Below, piece after piece: positions 10,081-19,473 of a stretch of DNA of 64,000 nt. Each line of letters opens with the position of its first letter. Position 1 is the first letter of the stretch. The notes beneath the pieces were generated by a model that did no database searches, was not told the origin of the DNA, and was given only the letters and a program-made list of their open reading frames with translations. This DNA comes from Pseudomonas wenzhouensis. GTDB lineage: Bacteria; Pseudomonadota; Gammaproteobacteria; Pseudomonadales; Pseudomonadaceae. The position numbers were made by a program, and so were the translations under genes. The stretch covers positions 3,782,001 through 3,846,000 of the forward strand of contig NZ_CP072610.1 in assembly GCF_021029445.1 (NCBI RefSeq). The letters run 5' to 3'.

Positions 10081-10668
10081 CTATCCACCGTCACCCTGCA
10101 GACGCTCGACCATGGCCTGCAACTGATCGAGGCGCTGCTCGGGATCGTCCATCTGCAGCAACTGCAGTTTCTGCTGCGGCTCCAGCGGCAGCAGGTAGGC
10201 CAGTCGATTGGCCAGTTGCCATTGCCCTTCAGGCAGCTCGGTCATACCCAGACCTGCGACCAGCGGATGCTGAGCCAGAGCCAGGAGCAGCGCCGCCAGA
10301 TCGGCATGTTCGCCGCGCAGTGGTCGCTCCTCGGGGGCGTCGAGCCATTGCACGTCGGCGATGGTCAATTGATCCGGCAGCACCTGGGCGCGCTCGACCC
10401 TGAAGCGCCGACCACCCTCCACGCGAATGCCCAGCAGGCCATTGGGGCGCTGCTGAAAATCGCAGACCCGCGCCTCGCAGCCGATAGCCGCGAAATGGCT
10501 GGCCGCATCGCCGACCTCGGCACCCTCGATGATGCACACCACGCCAAAGCCTGAACCCTGCTTCATGCAGCGGCTGATCATGTCCAGGTAGCGTGCCTCG
10601 AATATCTGCAAATCGAGCACGCAACCGGGAAACAGTACGGTGTTAAGGGGGAACAGCGGCAGATTCAT
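10081..10668 (-). CDS. LON peptidase substrate-binding-domain protein
   Basis: Stand-alone homologue of the Lon N-terminal substrate-binding domain, without ATPase or protease modules. 195 residues. The opening LPLFPLNTVLFPGCVLDLQIFEARYLDMI is the LON-SB signature, followed by GFGVVCI. A helical C-terminus of about 60 residues follows. It converges on the DedA-PAP2 gene with a gap of 19 bp. Cellular role unknown; such proteins may act as adaptors or small chaperones. Confidence 0.87.
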   Translation of the reverse strand: MNLPLFPLNTVLFPGCVLDLQIFEARYLDMISRCMKQGSGFGVVCIIEGAEVGDAASHFAAIGCEARVCDFQQRPNGLLGIRVEGGRRFRVERAQVLPDQLTIADVQWLDAPEERPLRGEHADLAALLLALAQHPLVAGLGMTELPEGQWQLANRLAYLLPLEPQQKLQLLQMDDPEQRLDQLQAMVERLQGDGG

Positions 10669-10728
10669 CAGTTCATGACCTGTTATTCATGCAAGGTGCC
10701 AAGGCATCGCCAATCGCCTGGCAGGCTC

Positions 10729-11445
10729 TCACAGCAACAGGACAATCGCCAGAGGCAACAGCACGGCGGTGATCACCCCCATCAGGCTCATCGCCAGGGC
10801 GGCAAAAGCACCGCATTCGTCACTTTCCTGCAGCGCCCGCGCCGTGCCCACGGCATGCGCGGTGATGCCCAGCGCCATACCCTGCGCCGCCGGATGGTGC
10901 ACCCGGCACAATCGCAGAATGGATGGCCCGACGATAGCGCCGATGACCCCGGTGATCATCACGAACACCGCCGCCAATGCAGCGATACCGCCAATCTGAT
11001 CGGCCACCAGCATGGCGATCGGCGAGGTCACCGATTTGGGCGCCATGCTCATCAGCATCGGCCGCTCGGCGCCGAACAGCCAGGCCAGCCCGGCCCCGAG
11101 TACGGTGGCGAAGGTGCCGGCGATCAGCAAGGTCAGGATGATGGGCCAGAACAGCTGGCGAATCCGCCGCAGGTTGAGGTACAGCGGCACCGCCAGGGCC
11201 ACGGTGGCCGGGCCAAGCAGCAGGGTCAGCGGTGCCACACTGCTGCGGTATTCGGCGAAACTCAGGCCGCACAGCAGCAGGATGCCGATCACCGTGAGCA
11301 TCGACACCAGCACCGGCTGCAGGAACACCCAGCGCGTGCGCTCGTAAGCGGCCATGGCCAACTGATAGGCGCCCAGGGTGATGCCAATGCCGAACAGCGG
11401 GTGATGGGTCAGCGCCTGCCAGGCACCCTGCCAATCCAGGCTCAT
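10729..11445 (-). CDS. lrgB: LrgB/CidB family membrane protein
   Basis: Multi-pass inner-membrane protein of the LrgB family (holin/antiholin-like or metabolite transport role). 238 residues. It shows HPLFGIGITLGAYQLA, the central LLLGPATVALAVPLYL and the C-terminal HAVGTARALQESDECGAFAALAMSL block. Its ATG overlaps the lrgA stop by 4 bp, giving the usual lrgA-lrgB pair. No LytTR or LysR regulator lies alongside. Confidence 0.93.
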   Translation of the reverse strand: MSLDWQGAWQALTHHPLFGIGITLGAYQLAMAAYERTRWVFLQPVLVSMLTVIGILLLCGLSFAEYRSSVAPLTLLLGPATVALAVPLYLNLRRIRQLFWPIILTLLIAGTFATVLGAGLAWLFGAERPMLMSMAPKSVTSPIAMLVADQIGGIAALAAVFVMITGVIGAIVGPSILRLCRVHHPAAQGMALGITAHAVGTARALQESDECGAFAALAMSLMGVITAVLLPLAIVLLL

Positions 11446-11801
11446 ACATCCTCCCGGCGCTGCTGGCGCTCGATCAGTTTCTGCATCAGCCAGCCGGCGA
11501 AAGCCAGCGAGATCAGCAGCGACAACACCAACGCGCCAACCACCGCCCAGAAATCGGCGGCGATATCACTGGCATAGGCCATCACGCCCACAGCGGGCGG
11601 CACCAGGATCAGCGGCAGGTACTTGAGCAGGCTGCTGGACGCCACGCTGAGCGGCTCGCCCACCTCACCATGCACGATGAGAAAGCCGAACAACAGCAAC
11701 ATGCCGATGATCGGCCCGGGCAGCATCGGCAACAGCAGAACGTTGATGACGGTGCCGAGCAACTGGCACAACACCAGCCAGGAAAGGCCGCGAAGTAGCA
11801 T
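11442..11801 (-). CDS. lrgA: CidA/LrgA family holin-like protein
   Basis: Small membrane protein partnering LrgB. I take the ATG at 11801 (MLLRGLSWLV), which has a GGAG Shine-Dalgarno about 8 bases upstream, giving 119 residues; an ATG at 11828 lacks such a site. Four hydrophobic segments are visible. The family motif LPGPIIGMLLLFGFLI lies near residue 35. The gene overlaps lrgB by 4 bp. Confidence 0.92.
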   Translation of the reverse strand: MLLRGLSWLVLCQLLGTVINVLLLPMLPGPIIGMLLLFGFLIVHGEVGEPLSVASSSLLKYLPLILVPPAVGVMAYASDIAADFWAVVGALVLSLLISLAFAGWLMQKLIERQQRREDV

Positions 11802-12052
11802 GAGCAATCTCCGAAACGAACGATGCACGGCACCGCTGCCAACAGCAGGGGTATCCGGGCAATCTTGAAGGCATGCCGGCCATTATAGGCGTGATGACAG
11901 GCCGCTGGCCTCTGTATTGCCTCAGCCATGCGGCCTATGCCGTGCCATTCAGTCGATCAAGGCAGGCTTGACCCGCTGCCGCCCCCATGATGATCTAGGC
12001 CGCAACGGTTTCACGCACACAATAAAAACACCCGCGTCCTCAAGGAGGAACT

Positions 12053-12508
12053 ATGCCGTTCGTACCCGTAGCAGAACTCAAGGATCATGTTGGCAAGGAA
12101 CTCGGCAAGTCCGAGTGGCTGACCATCGATCAGCAGCGTATCAACCAGTTCGCCGAATGCACCGGCGACCATCAGTTCATCCACGTCGACCCGGAAAAAG
12201 CCAAGCTGACGCCCTTCGGCACCACCATCGCCCATGGTTTCCTCTCGCTGTCGCTGATACCGATGCTGATGGAAAAGATCATGATCATGCCCAAGGATCT
12301 GAAGATGGCGGTGAACTACGGTCTGGACAGCGTACGCTTCATTCAGCCGGTCAAGGTCAACTCCAGGGTGCGCCTGGTGGTGACGCTGACCGACGCCACC
12401 GAGAAGAACCCTGGCCAGTGGCTGCTCAAGGCACGCGCCGTGCTGGAGATCGAAGGCCAGGAAAAACCGGCCTATATCGCCGAACCGCTGACCCTCTGCT
12501 TCGTCTGA
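12053..12508 (+). CDS. MaoC-family (R)-specific enoyl-CoA hydratase-like protein
   Basis: Hot-dog-fold hydratase, 151 residues. The hydratase-2 motif is seen as CTGDHQFIHVDPEKA, carrying the Asp and His of the catalytic pair, followed by FGTTIAHGFLSLSLI. It would hydrate trans-2-enoyl-CoA to (R)-3-hydroxyacyl-CoA, but its natural substrate is not shown by context. Strong ribosome-binding site AAGGAGGAAC at 12041-12050. A strong hairpin follows the gene. Confidence 0.9.
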   Translation: MPFVPVAELKDHVGKELGKSEWLTIDQQRINQFAECTGDHQFIHVDPEKAKLTPFGTTIAHGFLSLSLIPMLMEKIMIMPKDLKMAVNYGLDSVRFIQPVKVNSRVRLVVTLTDATEKNPGQWLLKARAVLEIEGQEKPAYIAEPLTLCFV

Positions 12509-12526
12509 CCCACCGCGCAACCCGTC

Positions 12527-12563
12527 CGCTCCCGTTTCCCGCCCAGGCGCCGGAACGGGAGCG
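12527..12563 (+). terminator. Strong hairpin after the maoC-like gene
   Basis: Two perfectly complementary 10-base arms, CGCTCCCGTT (12527-12536) and its complement (12554-12563), surround a GC-rich loop. No U-tract follows, so it may be a transcript-end stabiliser or a Rho-linked terminator rather than a textbook intrinsic terminator. Confidence 0.45.
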
Positions 12564-12638
12564 TTGCCGCAAAGCGTGCGTTCAGACAGCGCAAACATCC
12601 AGGCTTGCGGCATACTGCGGCGCAAAGCACCGACCTGG

Positions 12639-14372
12639 ATGTCTGCCATGAATCCGCTTGCCCAGCGCCTGCTGCCTGTTTGCCTGTCCCTGCTGCTCGC
12701 CGGCTGCGACGACGCACGCCCACTGTTACCCGCCAACGCCACCCTACCCGATGGCGGCCAGTATCGAGGCGAGATCGTCGATGGTCTGCTGCAAGGGCCG
12801 GGACGCCTGGACTACCGCAATGGCAGCTGGTTCGTCGGCCAGTTCAAGGACGGCATGCTCGAAGGCAGCGGTGAATGGCAAGGCCCGGGAGGCGAGCACT
12901 ATCTGGGGGAATTTCATCAGGGCATGTTCCATGGCCAGGGCACCCTGACCTACAGCGACGGCAGTCGCTACACAGGCACGTTCGAACGCAACCGTTTCAG
13001 CGGCGTCGGCCTGCTCGAACAGGGCGACCAGCGTTACCAGGGCGAATTTCTCAACGACCGCTTTCATGGCCTGGGCAAGCTGGAGATGGCTGATGGCAGC
13101 AGCTTTCAGGGCCAGTTCGTCAAGGGCCAGCCCGAGGGTCAGGGGGTGCGCAGCGATGCCTACGGCAACCAGTACAGCGGCGTATTCGTCCAGGGGCTGC
13201 TCAATGGCCAGGGCAGTTACCAGAATGCCGATGGCGACCACTACAGCGGCGGCTTCCAGAATGACCAGTTCCACGGCAAGGGCCGCTACCAGAGCGCCAG
13301 TGGCGAGACCTGGGCCGGCGAGTTCGTTGCCGGGGTGATGCAGGGCGCGGGGGAATACACCGATGGCCAGGGCACCCGCTACCTTGGTGAGTTCGCCGAC
13401 TGGCAATATGATGGCGAAGGCCTGCTCACCCTGGCCGATGGCAGCGCCTACCAGGGCCGCTTTTCTGCGGGTGAGTACAGTGGCAAGGGCACGTTGACCC
13501 TGGCTGACGGCAGCCGTCAGTCCGGCACCTGGCAGCGCGGGCGCCTGCTCCGCGATGAACAGGGCCGGATGCTGCCCGACAGCCTCGAGCTGGGCCTGCT
13601 GCTGCAAGGGCAACTGCTCGATGAAGCCATCGCCGCCATTGCGCCCTCAACCTCGGCGCGTGAGCTGTATGCACTGACCCTGGCCGGCGACGGCAAGCAG
13701 AGTGTGTTCATGCGCGAGGCCGACTATGTCAGCCGGCTAATGCGCGAGCGCTTCGGTGCTCATGGCAGCGTCAGCCTGATCAACCACCGCGACCACCTTG
13801 CCGACCGCCCACTGGCCACCCGCGAGAACCTCACCCGCGTGGTGCAGGCGCTGGCCGAACGCAGCGGCGAGGAAGACCTGATCTTCATCTACCTGACCAG
13901 CCATGGCTCAAGCCGCCACGAACTCAATCTCGACCAGCCGCGCCTGCAACTGGCCGATCTGCCGGCCAGCGAGCTGGCCGCGCTGCTGGCGCCACTCAAA
14001 CAACGCAACAAGGTGGTGGTGGTTTCGGCCTGCTACTCCGGCGGCTTCATCCCGCCGCTCAAGGATGAGAAAACCCTGGTGATGACCGCCGCCCGTGCCG
14101 ACCGGGTGTCCTTCGGCTGCAGCGAGGAGAACAACTTCACCTACTTCGGCCGCGCCCTGTTCGCCGAAGCGCTGGGCGAAACCGATAACCTGGAACGGGC
14201 CTTCGAGCTGGCCAGGGAACGCGTCGCCGAGCGCGAGCAGATCGACGGTTTCGAACCTTCCGAACCGCAGATCTGGGCGCCACGCGGCGTACTCCAGCAT
14301 TGGCGTGAACTGCGTCAGAGCCAGGCCGAACGCGCGCTCGGCGCCGTGGCCAGCAGCCCGGCAAAGGACTGA
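12639..14372 (+). CDS. Lipoprotein with MORN repeats and a C-terminal C13/caspase-like peptidase domain
   Basis: About 577 residues if begun at the ATG at 12639 (MSAMNPLAQR); the next ATG at 12648 is equally possible. A lipoprotein signal ends in LLLAGC. From about residue 35 to 300 there are roughly eleven in-register 22-23-residue MORN repeats of the type YxGEFxxGxxxGxGxxxxxDGxx, plus a partial twelfth. The C-terminal domain (about 340-560) has the His-Gly dyad IYLTSHGSSRHE and the Cys in VVVSACYSGGF, the arrangement of clan CD (C13 legumain/caspase-like) peptidases. It is probably an envelope-anchored protease or processing enzyme; substrate unknown. A similar protein is known, from memory, at the same locus in other Pseudomonas. 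Confidence 0.88.
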   Translation: MSAMNPLAQRLLPVCLSLLLAGCDDARPLLPANATLPDGGQYRGEIVDGLLQGPGRLDYRNGSWFVGQFKDGMLEGSGEWQGPGGEHYLGEFHQGMFHGQGTLTYSDGSRYTGTFERNRFSGVGLLEQGDQRYQGEFLNDRFHGLGKLEMADGSSFQGQFVKGQPEGQGVRSDAYGNQYSGVFVQGLLNGQGSYQNADGDHYSGGFQNDQFHGKGRYQSASGETWAGEFVAGVMQGAGEYTDGQGTRYLGEFADWQYDGEGLLTLADGSAYQGRFSAGEYSGKGTLTLADGSRQSGTWQRGRLLRDEQGRMLPDSLELGLLLQGQLLDEAIAAIAPSTSARELYALTLAGDGKQSVFMREADYVSRLMRERFGAHGSVSLINHRDHLADRPLATRENLTRVVQALAERSGEEDLIFIYLTSHGSSRHELNLDQPRLQLADLPASELAALLAPLKQRNKVVVVSACYSGGFIPPLKDEKTLVMTAARADRVSFGCSEENNFTYFGRALFAEALGETDNLERAFELARERVAEREQIDGFEPSEPQIWAPRGVLQHWRELRQSQAERALGAVASSPAKD

Positions 14373-14485
14373 CAGGTCGCAGATCATTGCCTGACTGCAG
14401 AAATCGGAGCGCCGCAGGCGGGCAAGGCCAGGTTAGTTTTGCCACGGCCTGTTAACCTGAACTGTAACGGACAAGAGACAACCGC

Positions 14486-15127
14486 ATGTACCTGACCCCG
14501 CAGCACATCCTTATCGCCGGTGCCACCGGACTCACCGGTGAGCACCTGCTCGATCGTCTGCTCAGCGAGCCGACGGTCACCCGCGTGCTGGCGCCGACCC
14601 GCCGCCCATTGGCCGCCCATCCGCATCTGGAAAACCCGGTGGGCGACCTGCAGGCGCTACTGCCGCAACTGTCCGGCCAGGTCGATACCGCCTTCTGCTG
14701 CCTGGGCAGTACCATCAAGCAGGCCGGCTCGCAGGAGGCCTTTCGTGCTGTCGACCACGATCTCGTGCTGGCTTTCGCCCGCCGCGCTCGCGAGCTGGGC
14801 GCGCGGCATCTGGTGGTGATCAGCGCTCTGGGCGCCAGCCCCGACTCTTCGGTGTTCTACAACCGCGTCAAAGGCGAGACCGAAGAAGCGCTGAAAGCCA
14901 TGGACTGGCCACAACTGACCATCGCCCGCCCGTCGCTGCTGCTCGGAAAGCGCCATGAGTTTCGTCTTGGCGAGCGCCTGGCGGCACCGCTGCTGCGCTG
15001 GCTGCCGGGCAGGTACCGTGGCATCGACGCCTGTGCCCTGGCTCGCGCCCTGTGGCGCCTGGCCCTGGAAGAGGAAGACGGTGTGCGCGTGATAGAGTCT
15101 GCCGACCTGCGCCGCCTGGGGCGCTGA
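14486..15127 (+). CDS. NAD(P)-binding atypical short-chain oxidoreductase
   Basis: 213 residues with an N-terminal Rossmann motif [19 protein letters not shown] and an NmrA/HTATIP2-like layout. The segment [13 protein letters not shown] gives the Tyr-x3-Lys pair common to extended SDR proteins. Substrate unknown. It lies 4 bp before a small acidic-tailed protein and then a methyltransferase gene, probably one operon. The enzyme class is well supported; the function is not. Confidence 0.83.
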   Translation: MYLTPQHILIAGATGLTGEHLLDRLLSEPTVTRVLAPTRRPLAAHPHLENPVGDLQALLPQLSGQVDTAFCCLGSTIKQAGSQEAFRAVDHDLVLAFARRARELGARHLVVISALGASPDSSVFYNRVKGETEEALKAMDWPQLTIARPSLLLGKRHEFRLGERLAAPLLRWLPGRYRGIDACALARALWRLALEEEDGVRVIESADLRRLGR

Positions 15128-15143
15128 TGCCGTGGATGAAGCG

Positions 15144-15488
15144 ATGAAACCGACAAGCCTGATCGAGGCCCTGCAAGACGCCGACATGCTCGAGATCGAC
15201 AGTCTGTATGCCTGGCAGTTCGACCTCGACACCGAACTGCTGGCGCAGATCAGCGCCGGCACGGCTGGCAGCGACAGCGCCGCCAAACCGCTGTTGCAGG
15301 TGCACTGCATCGATGGTCGCGAACGCCGCCAATGGACGTTCTCCCTGGCTGCGGTACAGGCTGCGCGCTACAGCGAAGCGGACGACAGCTGGCTGATCGC
15401 AGGCAACGACGCCAGCCACGCCCTCAAATGCTTCGCCGCCTATCGCGGCGACAATGATGAGGACGACGACGAGCAAGACGAAGCCTGA
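15144..15488 (+). CDS. Small acidic-tailed protein of unknown function
   Basis: 114 residues from the ATG at 15144 (MKPTSLIEAL); an ATG at 15132 adds four residues. I recognise no catalytic motif. The C-terminus is strongly acidic (DNDEDDDEQDEA). It resembles small Pseudomonas-restricted hypothetical proteins (possibly DUF5629, from memory, not certain). It lies between the oxidoreductase and the methyltransferase with 3-16 bp gaps, so co-expression is likely. Confidence 0.7.
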   Translation: MKPTSLIEALQDADMLEIDSLYAWQFDLDTELLAQISAGTAGSDSAAKPLLQVHCIDGRERRQWTFSLAAVQAARYSEADDSWLIAGNDASHALKCFAAYRGDNDEDDDEQDEA

Positions 15489-15491
15489 ACC

Positions 15492-16103
15492 ATGCGCGTC
15501 TATGACCGCTATATCCTGCCGCACCTGATCGATTTCGCCTGCGGCATGGGCGCGGTGATGAAGGCGCGCTCGCAACTCGTGCCACTGGCGCAGGGCCGTG
15601 TGCTGGAAATCGGTATCGGCAGCGGCCTCAACCTGAGTTTCTACGATCCACAGCGGGTCGAGAAGGTCGTTGGCGTCGACCCGTCCGCCGAGTTGCAGCG
15701 TCTGGCGCGCGAACGTGCCGCGTGCTGCCAGGTGCCGGTGGAGATGATCGCCCTGGAACTGGGGCAGATTCAGGCTGAGAGCGCCAGCTTCGACGACATC
15801 GTCTGCACCTTCACCCTGTGCACCATCCCCGATGCGCTCGGCGCCCTGCGCGAGATGCGCCGCGTGCTCAAGCCTGGCGGACGTCTGCTTTTCTGCGAAC
15901 ACGGCCTGGCGCCAGACCTGCCGGTGCTACGCTGGCAGAAACGCCTGACGCCGCTGTGGAAACCGCTGGCCGGCGGCTGCCATCTGGATCGCGACATACC
16001 CGCACTGATCGAGGCTGGAGGCTTTCATATCCGCCAACTGGATACCGGCTATCTCAAGGGCCCCAGGCCGATGACCCATGTCTTTCGCGGCTGGGCCGAC
16101 TGA
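15492..16103 (+). CDS. Class I SAM-dependent methyltransferase
   Basis: 203 residues with the SAM-binding motif I VLEIGIGSGLNLSFYD, motif II VVGVDPS, and the later CTFTLCTIPDALGALREMRRVLKPGG of UbiE/type-11 methyltransferases. The C-terminal part has LTPLWKPLAGGCHLDRD. The substrate cannot be inferred. It is the last gene of a three-gene rightward group beginning at 14486. Confidence 0.85.
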   Translation: MRVYDRYILPHLIDFACGMGAVMKARSQLVPLAQGRVLEIGIGSGLNLSFYDPQRVEKVVGVDPSAELQRLARERAACCQVPVEMIALELGQIQAESASFDDIVCTFTLCTIPDALGALREMRRVLKPGGRLLFCEHGLAPDLPVLRWQKRLTPLWKPLAGGCHLDRDIPALIEAGGFHIRQLDTGYLKGPRPMTHVFRGWAD

Positions 16104-16193
16104 GCAGGCGGTAACTATCGGCCAAGCACCTCAGCAAACTCGCATACTCGGCATACACAGCCATACTGCAGAACACTTGCAGGCATTCTGCGA

Positions 16194-18800
16194 ATGGACG
16201 TCGACGCGCGCATGAAGCTCCCCTCACCCGGTTTCGCTCACCTGCTGCTGTATGCGTGCCTGCTGTGCTGCGCCTGCAACACCTTCGCCGAAGCACGCAC
16301 GGTCAAGGTTGGCGTCTATGCCAACGAGCCAAAGATCTTTGCCGATGCCAACGCACAGCCTTCGGGCATCCTCGGTGAACTGCTGCAGGCGATTGCCAAC
16401 GAGGAACGCTGGCAACTACAAACGCTGCCCTGCGCCTGGCAGCAATGCCTGCAACTGCTGCAGGACGGCGAGATCGACCTGCTACCGGACGTCGCCTTCA
16501 GCGAGGAACGCGCACGCCTGATTGACTTCCATCAAACACCTTCGCTGTTCAGCTGGTCGCAGCTATACGCCCGCCAGACCCTGAGCCTGCAGAGCGTGCT
16601 CGATCTGCGCGGCCTGCGCATCGTTGCGCTGGAAGGCTCGATCCAGTTCCAGTATCTGCACAGCCTGCTCGACAGCTTCGGCCTGCAAGCGCAGATGATT
16701 GCGCTCAGCGACCTGAGCCAGGGTTTTGCCATGGTGCGCGCCGGACAGGCCGATGCCGTGGTGGCCAACCAGCTGTTCGGTGACTACCACGCCGCCAGCT
16801 ACCGCCTGAGCGCCACACCGATCATGTTCCAGCCGGTGCAGCTGTTCTACGCCACCCGCAAAGGCGAAAACGCCGACCTGCTCAGCGCCATCGACCGACA
16901 CCTGCAAAGCTGGCAGGCCGCGCCCGGCTCCACCTACTTTCAGGTGCTGCAGCGCTGGCGCGGTGAAACGCCGGCGCGCGACGCTCCCGCCCTGCTCTGG
17001 TGGGGGCTGGTGCTGCTGGCCATATTGCTGACGCTGGCCATCGGCGGCAGCCTGCTGCTGCGCCGTCAGGTCGCGGACAAGACCCGCCACCTCAAGGCCA
17101 GCGAGGCGCGCCTCAATACCATCCTCGACAGCGTCGAGGCGCATATCTACATCAAGGACCCGCAACTGCGTTATCAGTACGCCAATCGCAAGGTTTGCGA
17201 GCTGTTCGGCCGCAGCGCCGAGCAGGTCATCGGCCATAGCGATGCCGACTTCTTCGACAACGACACGGCGCTGGCCCTGGGCAACAACGACCGACGCGTG
17301 CTGGCTGGCGAACGCATCGAAAGCGAGGAAACCAACCGTGATCGCCACGGCCGCAACGAACGCACCTACTTCTCGGTGAAGCTGCCGTTGCGCGCAGCCG
17401 ACGGCAGCATCTATGCGCTGTGTGGCATCTCCACCGACATCACCGAGCACAAGAAGAACCTCGAACAGATTCATCAACTCGCCTATTACGACGCGCTTAC
17501 CGGCCTGCCCAATCGCCGCCTGTTGCTCGAACATCTGCAGTTCGCCCTGGCCCGCAGCGCGCGCAGTCGACGTGAGGGCGCACTGCTGTTCATCGATCTG
17601 GATAACTTCAAGCAACTCAACGACACCCTCGGCCACGACATGGGTGACCTGCTGCTGCAACAGGTCAGCGAGCGTCTGCTCAATCAGATACGCCGGGAAG
17701 ACAACCTGTCGCGCCTGGGCGGCGATGAGTTCGTGCTGATACTGGAAAACCTCGACCCCGATCCGCAGACCGCCATCGCCACCATCGAACATGTCGCGGA
17801 CAAACTGCTGCACGCCCTGGCCAGGCCATTCGAGCTGCCCGGGCACAGCCATAGCAGCAGCGCCAGCATCGGTGTCGCACTGTTTTCCCAGCCTCACGAC
17901 AAACCTGAGGAACTGCTCAAGCATGCCGATCTGGCGATGTATGAAGCCAAGGCTGCCGGGCGTAACACGCTGCGCTTCTTCGATCCGCGCATGCAGCAGG
18001 CATTGGCGGCCCGTGCCACCCTGGAGCACGAGCTGCGCCAGGCACTGAACGAGGCGCAGTTGCTGCTGCATTACCAACCACAAGTCAATGCGCAGGGGCA
18101 GCTATTGGGCGTCGAAGCACTGGTGCGCTGGCAGCATCCGCAACGCGGCCTGGTGCCACCTGGCGACTTCATTCCACTGGCGGAAAATACCGGGTTGATC
18201 CTGCCCATGGGCCGCTGGATCCTGCATACCGCCTGCCGGCAACTTGCCGCATGGCGCAATGACCTGCTGCGCGCCGGGCTGACCGTGGCGATCAACATCA
18301 GCGCCCGCCAGGTTCATCACCCGGATTTCGTCCGCGATGTGCTCACGGCCGTGAAAGAGACTGGCGCCGATCCGCAGCGGCTGGAGCTGGAGCTGACCGA
18401 AAGCCAGTTGGTGCAGGATATCGAAGCGCTGATCGACAAGATGGCGCAACTCAAGGCCCATGGCGTGCGCTTCTCGCTGGATGATTTCGGCACCGGTTAC
18501 TCGTCGCTCAGCTACCTCAAGCGTCTGCCGCTCGATCAGTTGAAAATCGACCGCAGCTTCGTCCACGACCTGCTCGACAACACCAGCGATACTGCCATCG
18601 TGAGGACCATCCTCGCCCTGGGCCAGGCGCTGGAGTTGCGCGTCATCGCCGAAGGCGTGGAGAGCCTTGCCCAGCGCGATGCCCTGCTGCAGCTGGGCTG
18701 CCGCCACTTCCAGGGCTACCTGTACGGCGTACCCCAGGCGGCAGAACAGATCGGCGCCCACGGTCGAGCCACCCTCGACCTGCACCAGAGCTCCGCCTGA
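16194..18800 (+). CDS. Periplasmic solute-sensing PAS-GGDEF-EAL c-di-GMP enzyme
   Basis: 868 residues (867 to 861 depending on the first or second Met; MKLPSPGF at 16212 looks like the natural signal start). Order: signal peptide; type 3 solute-binding-protein domain (about 35-255); one membrane helix (about 265-288, WWGLVLLAILLTLAIGGSLLL); PAS (about 305-425, IYIKDPQLRYQYANRKVCELFG); GGDEF (about 430-595) with intact RLGGDEF; EAL (about 605-855) with VEALVRWQH, DDFGTGYSSLSYLK and IAEGVES. Both cyclase and phosphodiesterase motifs look intact. The periplasmic domain probably binds an amino-acid-like ligand. Convergent with the response regulator gene, 4 bp apart. Confidence 0.92.
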   Translation: MDVDARMKLPSPGFAHLLLYACLLCCACNTFAEARTVKVGVYANEPKIFADANAQPSGILGELLQAIANEERWQLQTLPCAWQQCLQLLQDGEIDLLPDVAFSEERARLIDFHQTPSLFSWSQLYARQTLSLQSVLDLRGLRIVALEGSIQFQYLHSLLDSFGLQAQMIALSDLSQGFAMVRAGQADAVVANQLFGDYHAASYRLSATPIMFQPVQLFYATRKGENADLLSAIDRHLQSWQAAPGSTYFQVLQRWRGETPARDAPALLWWGLVLLAILLTLAIGGSLLLRRQVADKTRHLKASEARLNTILDSVEAHIYIKDPQLRYQYANRKVCELFGRSAEQVIGHSDADFFDNDTALALGNNDRRVLAGERIESEETNRDRHGRNERTYFSVKLPLRAADGSIYALCGISTDITEHKKNLEQIHQLAYYDALTGLPNRRLLLEHLQFALARSARSRREGALLFIDLDNFKQLNDTLGHDMGDLLLQQVSERLLNQIRREDNLSRLGGDEFVLILENLDPDPQTAIATIEHVADKLLHALARPFELPGHSHSSSASIGVALFSQPHDKPEELLKHADLAMYEAKAAGRNTLRFFDPRMQQALAARATLEHELRQALNEAQLLLHYQPQVNAQGQLLGVEALVRWQHPQRGLVPPGDFIPLAENTGLILPMGRWILHTACRQLAAWRNDLLRAGLTVAINISARQVHHPDFVRDVLTAVKETGADPQRLELELTESQLVQDIEALIDKMAQLKAHGVRFSLDDFGTGYSSLSYLKRLPLDQLKIDRSFVHDLLDNTSDTAIVRTILALGQALELRVIAEGVESLAQRDALLQLGCRHFQGYLYGVPQAAEQIGAHGRATLDLHQSSA

Positions 18801-18804
18801 AGGC

Positions 18805-19443
18805 TCAGGTGCGCGCCGGCTCGCGCAGCGCCAGCCCATCGACCAGCCCGGCAGCGATGACCATCCCCACCAGTTCGGCCAGGGTCTCGGCCTGCATCCG
18901 CTTCATCACCCGCGAGCGGTACAGGTCGACGGTCTTCACGCTGATATCGAGCTGCTCGGCCACTTCGCGATTGGTGTAGCCGCGCACCAGTGGCAGCAGC
19001 ACGTCACGCTCCCGCGGGGTCAGTTGCTCGAGTCGGGCCTGCACTTCGACCAGACGCGGGTCGTGCCGGGCCTGCGGCGCGCGACGTGCAAGCGCCTGCT
19101 GCACGCTGTCGAGCAGCAGTTGCTCGTTATAGGGTTTCTCGATGAAATCCAACGCGCCAGCCTTGAACGCCCGCACCACGATGGGCACGTCGGCATGGCC
19201 GCTGACGAAGATCACCGGCAGGTCGATACCCCGTGCACGCATCTCCTCCTGCACGTTCAACCCGCCCATGCCCGGCATGCGCACATCGAGCAACACGCAG
19301 GCGTTGGCCGTCCGGTCGCAGGCCTCGAGAAAGGCGCGACCGCTGGTGAAGGGCACACCGCTCAGCCCTACCGACTCCAGCAGCCAGAGCGTCGAATCGA
19401 GCATGCCCTGATCGTCATCGACCACATAAACCAACTGTTGCAT
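18805..19443 (-). CDS. FixJ/NarL-type response regulator with LuxR HTH
   Basis: 212 residues. The receiver domain (about 1-120) has the acidic pocket VVDDD, the phospho-acceptor Asp in VLLDVRMPGMGG and the Lys in FIEKPYN. The C-terminal LuxR-type HTH (about 145-205) shows LTPRERDVLLPLVRGYTNREVAEQLDISVKTVDLYRSR. The gene is 30 bp after the histidine kinase gene and should be its cognate regulator. A likely target is the divergent acyl-CoA cluster beginning at 21541 (inference from position). Confidence 0.93.
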   Translation of the reverse strand: MQQLVYVVDDDQGMLDSTLWLLESVGLSGVPFTSGRAFLEACDRTANACVLLDVRMPGMGGLNVQEEMRARGIDLPVIFVSGHADVPIVVRAFKAGALDFIEKPYNEQLLLDSVQQALARRAPQARHDPRLVEVQARLEQLTPRERDVLLPLVRGYTNREVAEQLDISVKTVDLYRSRVMKRMQAETLAELVGMVIAAGLVDGLALREPART

Positions 19444-19473
19444 CCGTATGCAGCTCCTCTTGTAGTTATGGCG

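Noticed and set aside
12750..13540. Periodic DNA of about 69 bp per unit, considered as a CRISPR or minisatellite
   Set aside because: The period is 22-23 codons of the MORN repeats, with diverged DNA and no exact repeats or spacers.
12744..13613. A 289-codon minus-strand frame with repeat-like protein
   Set aside because: Its apparent repeats are the complement of the MORN repeats; there is no ribosome-binding site or domain.
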